From NCBI RefSeq assembly GCF_001983175.1, contig NZ_MNPW01000001.1, positions 558,001 to 622,000 of the forward strand: 64,000 nt of DNA, read 5' to 3'. The DNA comes from Pseudomonas cedrina subsp. cedrina (GTDB taxonomy: Bacteria; Pseudomonadota; Gammaproteobacteria; Pseudomonadales; Pseudomonadaceae). Numbering within the stretch: the stretch's first letter is position 1; each line of letters starts with the position of its first letter. Below, piece by piece: positions 15,993-25,679 of the stretch. The position numbers and the translations under genes were made by a program. Below the pieces are notes generated by a model. That model ran no database searches, was not told the DNA's origin, and saw only the letters and a list, made by a program, of their open reading frames with translations.

Positions 15993-16700
15993 ATGTCCGA
16001 TTCCTACACCCCTGAAGAATCCGTAGTCGCCTTGCGCGCCAAAGCCGAATACGAAAACGCCATCAATCTTTCACAGCATGTGCCTGCCGCCAAGATCATC
16101 AGCGAGATGGTGCTGGACGCATTCCACACCTCCAAGGAAAGCGACCAGATCCGTGAGCTGCGCGTGGCGATCCGCCAGGCCCACGATGCCTTCGACGACG
16201 ACACCGCCTACGACCTGATGGGCCAGCTCAAGCAACTCAAAGACGCCGAGGCAGCCGACAACGCCGCCCTGGAAAACCTCAGCAGCCAGTTCTCCATCAG
16301 CCGCATCCTGTCCAGCTTCAAGGACGACCCCCAGTTTCAGGAATTGGTCTACGGCCTGGCATTGAAAGTGCTGAACCAGAGCCACCAGGCCATCAGCAAC
16401 CCGAGCGCCGGCAAGAGCAAGGCATCACGCCCCAAGAAAGAAGCCGAAGTGTTTGTGATCAGCAAGGACGGCATCAGCGTCACCCTGCCGCTGCGCACGC
16501 CGCGCTCGAAGCTGAACGTTGACCGTGAGGCGTTCGAGTTCCTGGGTTTCAGCTTCGTGGGTGAAGGGGATGAAGCGGAGCTGGAGGTTGAAAGCTTTGT
16601 AGATAACGCCGGCACCGAACAGCCGTTGAGCCGCAAGAGCGTGATCACTGCATTGCAACAGCAGACGGCGTTTGAGGGGTATAGCATCGCGCAGCAATAA
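15993..16700 (+). CDS. Conserved hypothetical protein, 235 aa
   Basis: I do not recognise the family. Residues 1-105 are mostly helical and charged (KAEYENAINLSQHVPAAKIISEMV..., QIRELRVAIRQAHDAFDDDTAYDLMGQLKQLKDAEAADNAALENL), suggesting a coiled-coil or helical bundle. A Ser/Lys-rich linker follows at about 133-150 (SNPSAGKSKASRPKKEAE). The C-terminus is a small alpha/beta part starting VFVISKDGISVTLPLRTPRSK. There is no signal or membrane segment, so it is cytosolic. Codon use is typical of the chromosome. It stands alone behind the yefM-yoeB operon and before a REP element. Confidence 0.75.
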   Translation: MSDSYTPEESVVALRAKAEYENAINLSQHVPAAKIISEMVLDAFHTSKESDQIRELRVAIRQAHDAFDDDTAYDLMGQLKQLKDAEAADNAALENLSSQFSISRILSSFKDDPQFQELVYGLALKVLNQSHQAISNPSAGKSKASRPKKEAEVFVISKDGISVTLPLRTPRSKLNVDREAFEFLGFSFVGEGDEAELEVESFVDNAGTEQPLSRKSVITALQQQTAFEGYSIAQQ

Positions 16701-16720
16701 TCAGCATTGCTGGGCATATG

Positions 16721-16740
16721 TGGGAGCTGGCTTGCCAGCT
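16721..16740 (+). repeat. REP element, single short copy
   Basis: A GTGGGAGCTGGCTTGCCAGC core forms its own small palindrome (GCTGGCttGCCAGC) in the 60-bp gap between convergent genes. Confidence 0.75.
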
Positions 16741-16762
16741 TCCACATTAGTTTTGTGTTGGC

Positions 16763-17857
16763 TTAAACAACGCTTTTGACCTGCGCCGCAAACACCTCGC
16801 GAAAACGCGCCATCTCCCGTTTGCTCCCCACCGTCACCCGCACCCACTGCGGCCAGTCTTTCCATACCCGTCCAATCAGTACGCCGTGCGCCGCAAGCTT
16901 CTCGACCACCTGTTCGGCCGGTTGTTGCACGTCGATCATGAAGCAATTGGCCTGGGATGCCGTGCAGGTAAAACCACGACCTTTCAACCACGTCACGGTC
17001 TCATCGCGCAGTTGGTTATTGAGCGCCTTGCGCTGTGGCAGCAGCTTCACATCTTCCAGGCTGGCGAGGCCGCCGAGCAGACTTGCGCCCGCCGGTACGT
17101 TGTCACCGCCAAACACCGCGAGCCGCTCCAGCAGCGCCGGGTGGCCGATCGCCAGGCCCAGGCGGGCGCCGGCCATGCCGTAGATTTTCGAAAAGGTGCG
17201 CAGCACCAGCAGGTCGTCGTGGTCCTTGACCCAACTGACAACGCTGGGCACGTCGGCGAAGTCGATATAAGCCTCGTCCACCACCAACACACTGCCCTTG
17301 GGTTTGTCCGCAAGCGCCTGACGGATAGCGTCGACGGGCGTGACGGTGCCGGTGGGGTTGTTGGGGTTGCACAGGTAGAGCATGCCGGCCTGGGGATCGG
17401 CGGCGAGCATGGCCGGGATGTCGTGGGCGTGGTCGGCGTTCAGACTCACCTCCTTCACCGGCGCCTTGTTCGATTGTGCCGCCTGGCGCGGCACTTCGTA
17501 GGACGGCGTGGCCATCACCAGGCCGCGGGTCTCGCTGGTAAAGGCCAGCACCGCATAGCGCAAGGCGGCCATGGAGCCTGCAAACACCGCCACCTGCTCT
17601 TCGGCAATGCCCTGCTGCTGGGCAAACAACCCGGCCAACGCATACATGTGGCCGTAAGGATAACGTGCGGAGGTGGCGATCCCCTGCTGCATCGCCTCGC
17701 GCGCGGCGCTGGAGGGGCCGTAGGGGCTCTCGTTGTAGTTGAGCCGCACCTTGTCGGACTTGGCCGGCGGCGGCGCCGCAACCGCCCAATCCAGGCGTCC
17801 CAGCAATGGCAGGGCAGCGCCCACGGCGAGAAGGGTCCGACGACTAACGCTGACCAT
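16763..17857 (-). CDS. Tat-exported class I/II (HisC-like) aminotransferase
   Basis: From ATG 17857 (AAGGAG upstream) the protein has 364 aa. The N-terminus 'VSRRTLLAVGAALPLL' is a twin-arginine signal (RR at 6-7) ending AVAA at about 28, so the folded PLP enzyme should reach the periplasm. Catalytic motifs are intact: 'CNPNNPTG' 163-170, 'VVDEAYIDF', and Schiff-base Lys224 in TFSKIYGMAGARLG. It is most like histidinol-phosphate/aromatic aminotransferases, but export makes a biosynthetic His role unlikely. The substrate is unknown. A shared terminator separates it from cyoE, so it is a separate unit. A longer frame from 17953 would bury the signal and is rejected. Confidence 0.88.
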   Translation of the reverse strand: MVSVSRRTLLAVGAALPLLGRLDWAVAAPPPAKSDKVRLNYNESPYGPSSAAREAMQQGIATSARYPYGHMYALAGLFAQQQGIAEEQVAVFAGSMAALRYAVLAFTSETRGLVMATPSYEVPRQAAQSNKAPVKEVSLNADHAHDIPAMLAADPQAGMLYLCNPNNPTGTVTPVDAIRQALADKPKGSVLVVDEAYIDFADVPSVVSWVKDHDDLLVLRTFSKIYGMAGARLGLAIGHPALLERLAVFGGDNVPAGASLLGGLASLEDVKLLPQRKALNNQLRDETVTWLKGRGFTCTASQANCFMIDVQQPAEQVVEKLAAHGVLIGRVWKDWPQWVRVTVGSKREMARFREVFAAQVKSVV

Positions 17858-17953
17858 GTGACAACTCCTTGTTGTAGGCAGGTAATGGATTCGCACAGCT
17901 CGTACAGGGAGGTATGACGAGAAAAGCGCCTGCGAATTTAAACCCGCGCCCAA

Positions 17954-17992
17954 GAAAAAGCCCCGCGCTTCTCTCGAAGGCGGGGCTTTTTC
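17954..17992. terminator. Bidirectional terminator-type hairpin between cyoE and aminotransferase
   Basis: A 13-bp perfect stem (17954-17966 with 17980-17992) is bounded by A-runs and T-runs. It ends the cyo transcript on the minus strand just after cyoE. Confidence 0.9.
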
Positions 17993-18006
17993 ACTGCAGG
18001 ACCACT

Positions 18007-18894
18007 TCAGTGAGCGGAGGTCAGCAACAGCTCTTTCGGCACTTGGAAATCCAGGGACATCATCACGCTGAGCGCGGTGATGGTGAAGATCGAGAACACG
18101 AACAGCTTGCGCGCCCAGACGGTGTCATCCACCGCCTTGTAGCCGGTCCAGGCCATGTACAACCAGTACATGCCCATGGCCGCGGCGACGGCGAGGTAGC
18201 TCATGCCGGCGTAGCCACTGAAGGTCAACATCAAGGTCGCCACGAGGAAGGCCAGGATGTAGAGCAGGATGTGTTTCTTGGCCACCTGGATGCCACGCTT
18301 TACCGGCAAGACCGGAATCGAAGCAGCCAGGTAGTCATTGAAGCGGAAAATCGCGATGGCGTAGGAATGCGGCATCTGCCACAGGCTGAACATCACCAGC
18401 AGCACCAGCGCGGCCATGTCGAAGCTATTGGTTACAGCCACATAACCAATCACCGGCGGCATCGCCCCCGACAGACTGCCCACCAGCGTGCCGTGCACCG
18501 ACTTGCGCTTGAGGTAGAGGCTGTAGAGGCCGACGTAGATGACAAAGCCGATCACGGCAAACAGCGCCGCCAGCGGGTTGGCCACCTTGTACAACAGCAC
18601 TACACCGGCAACACCCAGGACGGTCGCGAAGATCAATGCCAGCTTCAGGGAAATAAGGCCCTGGACCAGCACGCGATTCTTGGTGCGCTCCATCTTGATG
18701 TCGATGTCACGGTCGATGCAGTTGTTGAACACGCATCCGGAAGCTACCACCAGGGACGTGCCGATCATTGCAGCCAGGAAGATGGCCAGATCGACATGTC
18801 CCTTGGAGGCCAGGAAGAAACCGCCCGCCACAGAAAGCACGTTACCGAAAATGATCCCCGGTTTGGTGATTTGGATAAAGTGCTTAAGCGACAT
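18007..18894 (-). CDS. cyoE: Protoheme IX farnesyltransferase (heme O synthase)
   Basis: The protein has 295 aa in a UbiA-type membrane fold with about 8-9 spans. The first Asp-rich motif is '[18 protein letters not shown]', and the second is in the loop after '[23 protein letters not shown]'. It adds a farnesyl group to heme b to make heme O for the cytochrome bo3 oxidase. It is the last gene of cyoABCDE, 11 bp after cyoD, and is followed by a strong terminator. Confidence 0.96.
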   Translation of the reverse strand: MSLKHFIQITKPGIIFGNVLSVAGGFFLASKGHVDLAIFLAAMIGTSLVVASGCVFNNCIDRDIDIKMERTKNRVLVQGLISLKLALIFATVLGVAGVVLLYKVANPLAALFAVIGFVIYVGLYSLYLKRKSVHGTLVGSLSGAMPPVIGYVAVTNSFDMAALVLLVMFSLWQMPHSYAIAIFRFNDYLAASIPVLPVKRGIQVAKKHILLYILAFLVATLMLTFSGYAGMSYLAVAAAMGMYWLYMAWTGYKAVDDTVWARKLFVFSIFTITALSVMMSLDFQVPKELLLTSAH

Positions 18895-18905
18895 CGGGTT
18901 TTACC

Positions 18906-19241
18906 TCACTTCGCCATCATGTAGGTGTGGATGCTGAACATGATCCACAGCGACAGACCAACCAGCAGAACGATCACCAGGCCTGCGAACACGAACGCAA
19001 TCACGTTCTCGCGCTGTTCTTTGGAACGATCCAGGTGCAGGAAGTACACCAGGTGAACCAGGACCTGAATCACCGCGAACGCCAACACGATCATCAAGGT
19101 GATCGATTTCGGCAGGGTTGGGTACATCACCAGGCCGAACGGGATCAGGGTCAGGATGACCGACAGGATGAAGCCGATGGCGTAAGACTTTACGCTGCCG
19201 TGGCTTGAATCGTGGCTGTCATGGGAGTGTGCATTAGCCAT
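18906..19241 (-). CDS. cyoD: Cytochrome bo3 oxidase subunit IV
   Basis: The protein has 111 aa with a His/Ser-rich N-terminus and three membrane spans ('SYAIGFILSVILTLIPFGLVMY', 'ITLMIVLAFAVIQVLVHLVYFLHL', 'NVIAFVFAGLVIVLLVGLSLWIMF'). It is the assembly/stability subunit of the ubiquinol oxidase. Its start overlaps the cyoC stop by one base. Confidence 0.95.
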   Translation of the reverse strand: MANAHSHDSHDSSHGSVKSYAIGFILSVILTLIPFGLVMYPTLPKSITLMIVLAFAVIQVLVHLVYFLHLDRSKEQRENVIAFVFAGLVIVLLVGLSLWIMFSIHTYMMAK

Positions 19242-19867
19242 TACAGAGTCCCCATCAAGTAAACGACGGTGAATACGCAGATCCAGACCACGTCCAGGAA
19301 GTGCCAGAACAGGCTCAGGCAGCTCAGGCGGGTCTTGTTGGTGTTGGTCAGGCCGTGTTTATTGACCTGGTAGATCATCACCGCCATCCACAACAAACCT
19401 GCGGTTACGTGCAGACCGTGGGTGCCCACCAGCGTGAAGAACGCCGACAGGAAACCGCTGCGGTGCGGGCCGTAGCCTTCGGAGATCAGCAGGTGGAACT
19501 CGTTGATCTCCATGCCGATGAAGCCCAGGCCGAACAGGAAGGTCAGGCCCAGCCAGCTCAGCACGCCTTTTTTGTTGCCCTTGTAGAAGGCCAACATGGC
19601 GAAGCCGTAGGTGATCGAACTGAACAACAGCAAGGCGGTTTCGCCGAGCACGTAAGGCAGTTCGAAGATGTCGTGGCCCGATGGGCCACCCGCTACGTTG
19701 TTTACCAGTACCGCGTACACCGCGAAGATCGACGCAAACAGGATGCAGTCGGTCATCAGGTAGAGCCAGAAACCGAAGACGGTCATTGGCCCCGAGTCGT
19801 GGTGATGGTCATCGTGCCCATGGTCATCGACATGGGCGTGTCCAGCATTGGTCACTAAGTTCGACAT
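19241..19867 (-). CDS. cyoC: Cytochrome bo3 oxidase subunit III
   Basis: The protein has 208 aa with five membrane spans and a His/Asp-rich N-terminus ([17 protein letters not shown]). COX3 signatures: '[24 protein letters not shown]', 'EINEFHLL', and '[19 protein letters not shown]'. It stabilises subunit I. The gene sits 3 bp after cyoB. Confidence 0.96.
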   Translation of the reverse strand: MSNLVTNAGHAHVDDHGHDDHHHDSGPMTVFGFWLYLMTDCILFASIFAVYAVLVNNVAGGPSGHDIFELPYVLGETALLLFSSITYGFAMLAFYKGNKKGVLSWLGLTFLFGLGFIGMEINEFHLLISEGYGPHRSGFLSAFFTLVGTHGLHVTAGLLWMAVMIYQVNKHGLTNTNKTRLSCLSLFWHFLDVVWICVFTVVYLMGTL

Positions 19868-19870
19868 GGT

Positions 19871-21889
19871 TTAAGCCTGTTCCAACGAGGTTTCTACACG
19901 GTTGGCCGGGATTTTCTTCTCGGCGACCAGGCGAGCGTGCTGCTCGGCTTCGATGCGCTCGATCGTTTCGACCGGCACCATGTAGCCTTGATCATCACGT
20001 GCTGCGTGGACAATGAAGTAGCCGATGGTGCCCACCAGGCTCACGATTGCCAGCCACCAGATGTGCCAGATCATCGCGAAACCGAACACGGTCAACAACG
20101 CACCCATCACCACGCCAGTGGCGGTGTTGCTTGGCATGTGGATCGGTTCGTAGTGCTTGGGTTGCTGGTACGCAGTACCGTCTTCCTTGGCTTCGGTGAA
20201 CGCATCGATGGTGTTCGCAGTCGGGATCACGGCGAAGTTGTAGAACGGCGGTGGCGAGGAGGTCGACCATTCCAGGGTGTGGCCATTCCATGGATCGCCC
20301 GATTCGCACATGTTCTGCTTGCGATCACGCACGCTGACATACAGCTGGATCAACTGGCAGGCGATGCCCACAGCGATCATCACCGCACCGAACATGGCGA
20401 CGTACAGGTACGGCACCCACTCAGGGTTGGTGGTAGCGTTCAGACGACGGGTCATGCCCATGAAGCCCAGTGCATAGAGCGGCATGAACGCGACGAAGAA
20501 GCCCGAGATCCAGAACCAGAATGCAGCCTTGCCCCAACCTTCGTGCAGCTTGAAGCCGAACGCTTTCGGGAAGTAGAAGCTGAAACCAGCGATGTAACCG
20601 AATACCGCGCCACCGATGATCACGTTGTGGAAGTGAGCGATCACGAACAGGCTGTTGTGCAGTACGAAGTCAGCACCCGGGATGGCCAGCAGTACGCCAG
20701 TCATGCCGCCGATGGCAAATGTCACCATGAAGCCCAGGGTCCACAGGACCTGGCTGGTCATGCGCAGACGACCGTGGTAGATGGTGAACAGCCAGTTGAA
20801 TAGCTTGACCCCCGTCGGGATGGAAATCAGCATCGTCGCCAGGCCGAAGAAGGCGTTGACGCTGGCCCCCGAACCCATGGTGAAGAAGTGGTGCAGCCAC
20901 ACCATGAAGCCCAGTACGGAGATCGCGCCCGAGGCGTAGACCATCGAGTGGTGACCGAACAGGCGCTTGCCGGTAAAGGTCGAGATCACTTCGGAGAAGA
21001 TACCGAACGCCGGCAGGATCAGGATGTACACCTCAGGGTGACCCCATGCCCAGAACAGGTTCACGTACATCATTGGATTGCCACCAAGTTCATTGGTGAA
21101 AATGTGGAAATCCAGGTAACGGTCAAGCGACAGCAGCGCCATGGTAGCGGCCAGGATCGGGAACGAAGCCACGATCAGGACGTTTGCCCAGGTGCAGGTC
21201 CAGGTGAAGATCGGCATGTCCATCAGTTTCATGCCAGGGGCGCGCATTTTCAGCACGGTGGCCAGGAAGTTGACCCCCGTCAGCGTCGTCCCGAGTCCTG
21301 ATAACTGCAGCGCCCAGATGTAGTAGTCCACACCCACGCCAGGGCTGTATTGCAGGCCCGACAGTGGCGGATACGCAACCCAACCGGTCTTGGCGAATTC
21401 GCCGACGCCCAGGGACACGTTGATCAGCACCACGCCGGACACCAGCAGCCAGAAGCTCAGGGAGTTCAGGAACGGGTAGGCAACGTCACGGGCACCGATC
21501 TGCAACGGCACCGCAAGGTTCATCAGGCCGGTAAAGAAAGGCATCGCCATGAAAATGATCATGATCACACCGTGGGCGGTGAAGATCTGGTCATAGTGTT
21601 CAGGTGGCAGGTAGCCAGGCGAGCCCTCGGTGGCCATGGCCAACTGGGTACGCATCATGATGGCGTCGGCAAAACCACGCAGCAGCATAACCATGGCAAC
21701 GATGATGTACATCACGCCGATTTTCTTGTGGTCGACCGAAGTCAGCCACTCGGTCCACAGGTAGGTCCACTTCTTGAAGTAGGTGATACCTGCAAACAGT
21801 GCCAGACCACCCAGCGCGATCATGGCGATGGTAATCATCACAATCGGCTCGTGGAACGGGACCGCATCCCAACTTAATTTACCAAACAT
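19871..21889 (-). CDS. cyoB: Cytochrome bo3 ubiquinol oxidase subunit I
   Basis: The protein has 672 aa, the full-length heme-copper oxidase core. It shows the heme b/CuB ligands in '[16 protein letters not shown]', '[15 protein letters not shown]' (His-Tyr region), 'HHFFTMG' and '[13 protein letters not shown]'. It oxidises ubiquinol, reduces O2 and pumps protons in the inner membrane. It lies 3 bp after cyoA. Confidence 0.98.
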   Translation of the reverse strand: MFGKLSWDAVPFHEPIVMITIAMIALGGLALFAGITYFKKWTYLWTEWLTSVDHKKIGVMYIIVAMVMLLRGFADAIMMRTQLAMATEGSPGYLPPEHYDQIFTAHGVIMIIFMAMPFFTGLMNLAVPLQIGARDVAYPFLNSLSFWLLVSGVVLINVSLGVGEFAKTGWVAYPPLSGLQYSPGVGVDYYIWALQLSGLGTTLTGVNFLATVLKMRAPGMKLMDMPIFTWTCTWANVLIVASFPILAATMALLSLDRYLDFHIFTNELGGNPMMYVNLFWAWGHPEVYILILPAFGIFSEVISTFTGKRLFGHHSMVYASGAISVLGFMVWLHHFFTMGSGASVNAFFGLATMLISIPTGVKLFNWLFTIYHGRLRMTSQVLWTLGFMVTFAIGGMTGVLLAIPGADFVLHNSLFVIAHFHNVIIGGAVFGYIAGFSFYFPKAFGFKLHEGWGKAAFWFWISGFFVAFMPLYALGFMGMTRRLNATTNPEWVPYLYVAMFGAVMIAVGIACQLIQLYVSVRDRKQNMCESGDPWNGHTLEWSTSSPPPFYNFAVIPTANTIDAFTEAKEDGTAYQQPKHYEPIHMPSNTATGVVMGALLTVFGFAMIWHIWWLAIVSLVGTIGYFIVHAARDDQGYMVPVETIERIEAEQHARLVAEKKIPANRVETSLEQA

Positions 21890-21892
21890 CGT

Positions 21893-22834
21893 TTACTCCT
21901 CTGCCCCAGCAGTTGAATGCGCGCCCGTGTCAGAACCTTCAACCGCGGCCACTTCTTTCTTCTCGTGCTTGACCGGCTTGCCTGGCTTCATACCTTCGTA
22001 CTTGTCGACGATTTTCTGAAACAGGTTCGGCTCAAACGCGGAGTACAGCGCGACAGGGTTGTTCTGGCTTGGTTTGGTCAGGGCGTCGTATTCAGCTTGA
22101 TCAAGCTGTTTAGGTGCGGCCTTGACTTCGGCTACCCAGGCGTTGAAGTCTTCCTGGCTCGTCGAGATCGCTTTGAATTTCATGCCGGTGAAGCCAGCGC
22201 CGCTGTAGTTGGCGGAGATGCCTTCCATTTCAGCTTTCTGGTTGGCGATCAGGTGCAGCTTGGTCTGCATGCCTGCCATCGCGTAGATCTGACCGCCCAG
22301 GGCCGGGATGAAGAACGAGTTCATCACAGCGTCGGAGGTGATCTTGAAGTTCAGCGGGGTGTGCTCCGGGAACCGGATCTGGTTCACAGTGGCGATACCC
22401 AGGTCCGGGTAGATGAACAGCCACTTCCAGTCCAGCGCGACCACTTCGATGTTGATCGGCTTGACGTCGGATTCCAGCGGACGGTACGGGTCCAGTGCGT
22501 GGGTGGACTTGTAGGTCACATAACCCAGGGCAATGATGATGAGGATCGGGACCAGCCACACCGCGATTTCGATCTTGGTGGAGTGCGACCACTTCGGCGC
22601 GTAGGTGGCGCTGGTGTTCGACGCGCGGTATTTCCAGGCGAAGGCGAACGTCATGATGATCACAGGCACCACGACCAGCAGCATCAGCAGGGTGGCGGTG
22701 ATGATCAGGTTTCGTTCATCCAGGCCGACCTGTCCTTTTGGGTCGAGCAAGGTCCACTTGCAGCCTCCCAGCATTAACATCATGCCAAGCAGCGGCAAAA
22801 AGCCTAGTAATCGGGGGTACCTGTTTTTACTCAT
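21893..22834 (-). CDS. cyoA: Cytochrome bo3 oxidase subunit II
   Basis: From ATG 22834 (AGAGGT upstream) the protein has 313 aa. Its lipoprotein signal ends LMLGGC (Cys25), two membrane spans follow (about 43-70 and 92-112), and then the periplasmic cupredoxin domain. As in quinol oxidases, the CuA ligand set of cytochrome c oxidases is missing. The first gene of the operon, it is preceded by a long promoter region. Confidence 0.96.
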   Translation of the reverse strand: MSKNRYPRLLGFLPLLGMMLMLGGCKWTLLDPKGQVGLDERNLIITATLLMLLVVVPVIIMTFAFAWKYRASNTSATYAPKWSHSTKIEIAVWLVPILIIIALGYVTYKSTHALDPYRPLESDVKPINIEVVALDWKWLFIYPDLGIATVNQIRFPEHTPLNFKITSDAVMNSFFIPALGGQIYAMAGMQTKLHLIANQKAEMEGISANYSGAGFTGMKFKAISTSQEDFNAWVAEVKAAPKQLDQAEYDALTKPSQNNPVALYSAFEPNLFQKIVDKYEGMKPGKPVKHEKKEVAAVEGSDTGAHSTAGAEE

Positions 22835-23579
22835 CTCACGACCTCTAAAGCAGCTTGCGCAATGCAGTTGGGTTTTGATCGCCAACACTTCACCCTGCCA
22901 AGGGTTGGCATTTCTCTTCGATTGAATAAGAGCCTGCCCATCACGTCATAAAGGAACGTTTCACGGACCTGCGGTGAGTTCTTATTCGATTTCGTGGTTA
23001 AAGGCCTTGTTACAGACCAATTCCATTTGGTGCGGATAGTTGGAAGGCTGCCGGAACCTTGGGGTCGCACAGAGCCATCCATCTGCCCCTCGACCGCTCC
23101 AGTGCTCAAAGATTGAACGGCACCGGACATTCAGTGCGGGCGATTGTAGTTAGCTGGCGATGTATAAACCATGTCTGATAAAGAAATAATTTTTATCGAT
23201 TACAGCAATAATCCTTCACCAATATTGCAAAGGTTCGCGATCTTATCGCGTTCGATTCTCAACAAAAACCACAAAAATTGCCGTGTTATAGGGCAAGACG
23301 TCGCACCCCTTACCCAGCGTAAGGGCCTGCCAAACCGATGCAAGCCCCCATAAATCAAGGCATTCGGACATCACGAAATCCCTGGCGCGGCGCGAGATTC
23401 GAGAGGTCGAAAGGACTATAAAGTGACAGCACACCTTGGCCGTTTTATGCAAATCCAAGGGCCTGGCCGGGCGCTCGGAAATGTCCTGCGGCAGCTTCCG
23501 TGTGACAACATGTCGCACACTGCGCGCACCCGAAATTGCCCGGCGTCACGTTCTGTTCACAAATTCCTGCAAGCAAAAA
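22835..23579. other. Long intergenic promoter region upstream of cyoA
   Basis: About 745 bp contain no convincing gene. A 60-codon AT-rich plus-strand frame at 23171 has no Shine-Dalgarno and is not called. The middle (about 23160-23300) is markedly AT-rich. It holds two small palindromes, GCGAT-ctt-ATCGC (about 23236-23248) and CCTTAC-ccagc-GTAAGG (about 23309-23325). It should carry the oxygen- and redox-responsive control of cyo. I could not find a clean ANR/FNR box (TTGAT-N4-ATCAA) or Fur box. Confidence 0.6.
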
Positions 23580-23612
23580 CGCCCCGGCCTTCCTTCAAGA
23601 AAGACCGGGGCG
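23580..23612 (-). terminator. Terminator of dsbB
   Basis: An 8-bp GC stem (23580-23587 with 23605-23612) is followed on the minus strand by TTTTT. It lies 16 bp past the dsbB stop. Confidence 0.85.
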
Positions 23613-23628
23613 TTTGCGCGAATCAGCG

Positions 23629-24135
23629 TCAGGCGTTGCGCTGGCGATTTCGATAGATGCCCAGGGGCACCAGGATCACGGTCAGCACGAACGCCACGAG
23701 CGCCCACTGTGCCAGTGACAGGCCCAGCACGGGTGGGTAGGGGGTGCTGCAGAAGCCATCGACCTGGAAGCCCAAGGGAAACACCTTGGCCAGGGGCAAG
23801 TCGTCGACGATAGGTTGCAGCACATCGACCCCGCAGCTGACCTGCGGGAAAAACTGGGTGTACACATGGTGACCGGCTGCCGCCACACCGCCGAGGGCGC
23901 TGAGTATCACCAGCCCTTCAAAAAACGTGAGGGCGCCTTTGGTGCGCATGCCCGCGCCGATGAACGCGAAGACCGCGATCAACAGCAAGGCGTAGCGTTG
24001 CAGGATGCACAGCGGGCACGGCGCCTCGCCCAGCACCACCTGCATGTACAGCGCACCGCCGATCAGCGCCAGGCAGATGATGCCCAGCAACACTAGAAAG
24101 CGCCGCTCCCTGCCTAATCGCAATTCGTCACTCAT
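23629..24135 (-). CDS. dsbB: Disulfide bond formation protein B
   Basis: From ATG 24135 the protein has 168 aa with four membrane spans. The two periplasmic cysteine pairs are present: C40-C43 (APCPLC) in loop 1 and C101 plus C129 in loop 2. It reoxidises DsbA and passes electrons to ubiquinone. It is monocistronic with its own terminator. No dsbA is adjacent. Confidence 0.93.
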   Translation of the reverse strand: MSDELRLGRERRFLVLLGIICLALIGGALYMQVVLGEAPCPLCILQRYALLLIAVFAFIGAGMRTKGALTFFEGLVILSALGGVAAAGHHVYTQFFPQVSCGVDVLQPIVDDLPLAKVFPLGFQVDGFCSTPYPPVLGLSLAQWALVAFVLTVILVPLGIYRNRQRNA

Positions 24136-24254
24136 CTCCGGTTCCCTTTGTTTGGTTGTGCCAATGGCCGCAAGTTTACACACAGGGAGTGGTTTAAACA
24201 GAGGGGGGTTAACAGCGGATTAATCGAGGAAAAATGGGGTGGCCGGGCGGACGC

Positions 24255-24322
24255 CATCGCGGGCAAGCCCGGCTCCCACCTTAGACCGCAATCCAATGTG
24301 GGAGCCGGGCTTGCCCGCGATG
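24255..24322. repeat. REPIN (inverted pair of REP elements)
   Basis: Two perfectly complementary 25-bp arms (24255-24279 and 24298-24322) have the 'GGGAGCCGGGCTTGCCCGCGA' variant core shortened by one base on either side, separated by 18 bp. It lies between dsbB and hmp. Confidence 0.9.
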
Positions 24323-24350
24323 ATGCCGACTCGGTATTCGGGCTGAAACT

Positions 24351-25532
24351 CTACTCCAGCGCCGCCGCCGGGCCGAAGAATTCATAGCGACTCTGCTTCT
24401 CCGGCACGCCCAGCGCCTTGAGGTGGCGCTTGACCGCCGCCATGAAGCCTTTAGGCCCCAGGAAGTAAGCATCGATGTCGCGTTGCTCGGGCAACCAGGC
24501 GGCCAGTTGTTCCTGGCTCAGCAGGCCGACTTTATCCGCCGCCGGGCTCACGCCGTCATCTTCGGCATAGCAGTAGAAGCGCTTGAGCTGCGGATGCTGG
24601 GCCGCCAGCGCATCCACCCAGTCGCGGAACGCATGCACTGCGCCGTTACGCGCGCAGTGGATAAAGTGCACCGGGCGCTGGGTGGCGAGTGCGGCTTCGA
24701 GCATCGGCAAAGTGGGCGTTATGCCCACGCCGCCGCTGATCAGCACCAGCGGTTTGTCGCCGGGCGCCAGGGTGAACTCGCCCGACGGCGGGAACAGGTC
24801 AATCGTGGCACCGACCTGCAGCTGATCATGCAAGTAGTTGGAGACCCGCCCGCCGGCCTCGCGCTTGACGCTGATGCGGTACTGGCCCGCATCGCTCAAT
24901 GCCGACAGCGAATAGTTGCGGCGCACTTCTTCGCCGTCGAGCACCAGCTTCATGCCGATGTATTGGCCTGGCGCTGCGGCAAGGATCGCCCCGCTGTCGG
25001 CCGGCGCAAAATAGAACGAGGTAATCTCGGCGCTCTCCTCCACACGTTTGACCATGGTGAACCCCCGCGCACCGCGCCAGCCGCCCGGGGCCTGGGCTTT
25101 CTCTTCATAGATAGCGGCTTCGGCGCCGATCAGGATGTCCGCCAGTTGCCCATAGGCATTGCCCCAGGCCGTCATCACCTCGGGGGTCGCGATCTCGCTG
25201 CCCAGCACTTCGGAAATAGCGCGCAGCAGGCAGGCCCCGACGATCGGGTAATGCTCCGGCAGGATCTGCAGGGCCACATGCTTGTTGATGATCTTGGCCA
25301 CCAGGTCGCCCAGTTGATCCAACTGGTCGATATGCCGCGCGTACATCAACACGCCGTTGGCCAAGGCACGCGGCTGGTCGCCGCTGGCCTGGTGGGCCTG
25401 GTTGAACAGCGGGCGAACCTCGGGGTACTCGGACAGCATCATGCGGTAGAAATGGGTGATCAGCGCTTCACCGCCGCTTTCCAGCAGGGGCACGGTGGAT
25501 TTGACGATGGCACGGTCTTGGGCACTTAGCAT
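24351..25532 (-). CDS. hmp: Flavohemoglobin (nitric oxide dioxygenase)
   Basis: The protein has 393 aa. The globin domain 1-138 has Tyr29, Gln53 and proximal His85, all at the E. coli Hmp positions. FAD- and NAD-binding domains follow (RRNYSLSALSD, 'LISGGVGITPTLPML', 'YFLGPKGFM'). It converts NO and O2 to nitrate in the cytosol using NADH. The divergent NorR-type activator gene and operator sites upstream show NO control, as for P. aeruginosa fhp/fhpR. No Shine-Dalgarno problem: GGAGGCTCCC region 3-12 nt upstream of the ATG. Confidence 0.97.
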   Translation of the reverse strand: MLSAQDRAIVKSTVPLLESGGEALITHFYRMMLSEYPEVRPLFNQAHQASGDQPRALANGVLMYARHIDQLDQLGDLVAKIINKHVALQILPEHYPIVGACLLRAISEVLGSEIATPEVMTAWGNAYGQLADILIGAEAAIYEEKAQAPGGWRGARGFTMVKRVEESAEITSFYFAPADSGAILAAAPGQYIGMKLVLDGEEVRRNYSLSALSDAGQYRISVKREAGGRVSNYLHDQLQVGATIDLFPPSGEFTLAPGDKPLVLISGGVGITPTLPMLEAALATQRPVHFIHCARNGAVHAFRDWVDALAAQHPQLKRFYCYAEDDGVSPAADKVGLLSQEQLAAWLPEQRDIDAYFLGPKGFMAAVKRHLKALGVPEKQSRYEFFGPAAALE

Positions 25533-25571
25533 GGGAGCCTCCTGGGCTTCTTCACTGATTACCCTGGTGTA

Positions 25572-25587
25572 GTCAGTATTCGTGCCA
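25572..25587 (-). promoter_or_regulatory. Sigma54-like promoter of hmp
   Basis: On the minus strand TGGCACG-N4-CTGAC places GG and GA ten bases apart, close to the -24/-12 consensus (GG-N10-GC) with one mismatch at -12. It lies 40 bp before the hmp start, as expected for a gene driven by a sigma54 activator. Confidence 0.45.
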
Positions 25588-25627
25588 ACTTATAAATCCT
25601 TAAATTTCAATGCGTTAAAGTATAAGT

Positions 25628-25640
25628 AGTCAGTATGACT
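25628..25640. promoter_or_regulatory. NorR/FhpR-type binding site 1
   Basis: The palindrome AGTCAGTATGACT contains GT-N7-AC, the NorR core consensus. The related TAGTCAGTAT is repeated at about 25570-25580, next to the hmp promoter. Confidence 0.6.
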
Positions 25641-25652
25641 TCCTACATCTTA

Positions 25653-25667
25653 TAGTCATAAGGACTA
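25653..25667. promoter_or_regulatory. NorR/FhpR-type binding site 2
   Basis: The palindrome TAGTC-ATAAG-GACTA contains GT-N7-AC. It is 25 bp from site 1 and just before the regulator's own start, so it may also give autoregulation. Confidence 0.6.
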
Positions 25668-25679
25668 CGAGGAGTCATT

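Noticed and set aside
23171..23353. 60-aa AT-rich ORF upstream of cyo
   Set aside because: No Shine-Dalgarno and codon use unlike any Pseudomonas gene; more likely the AT-rich promoter region.
22835..23579. ANR/FNR or Fur site for cyo
   Set aside because: I saw no TTGAT-N4-ATCAA and no three-hexamer Fur box in this region by eye; a matrix scan would be needed.
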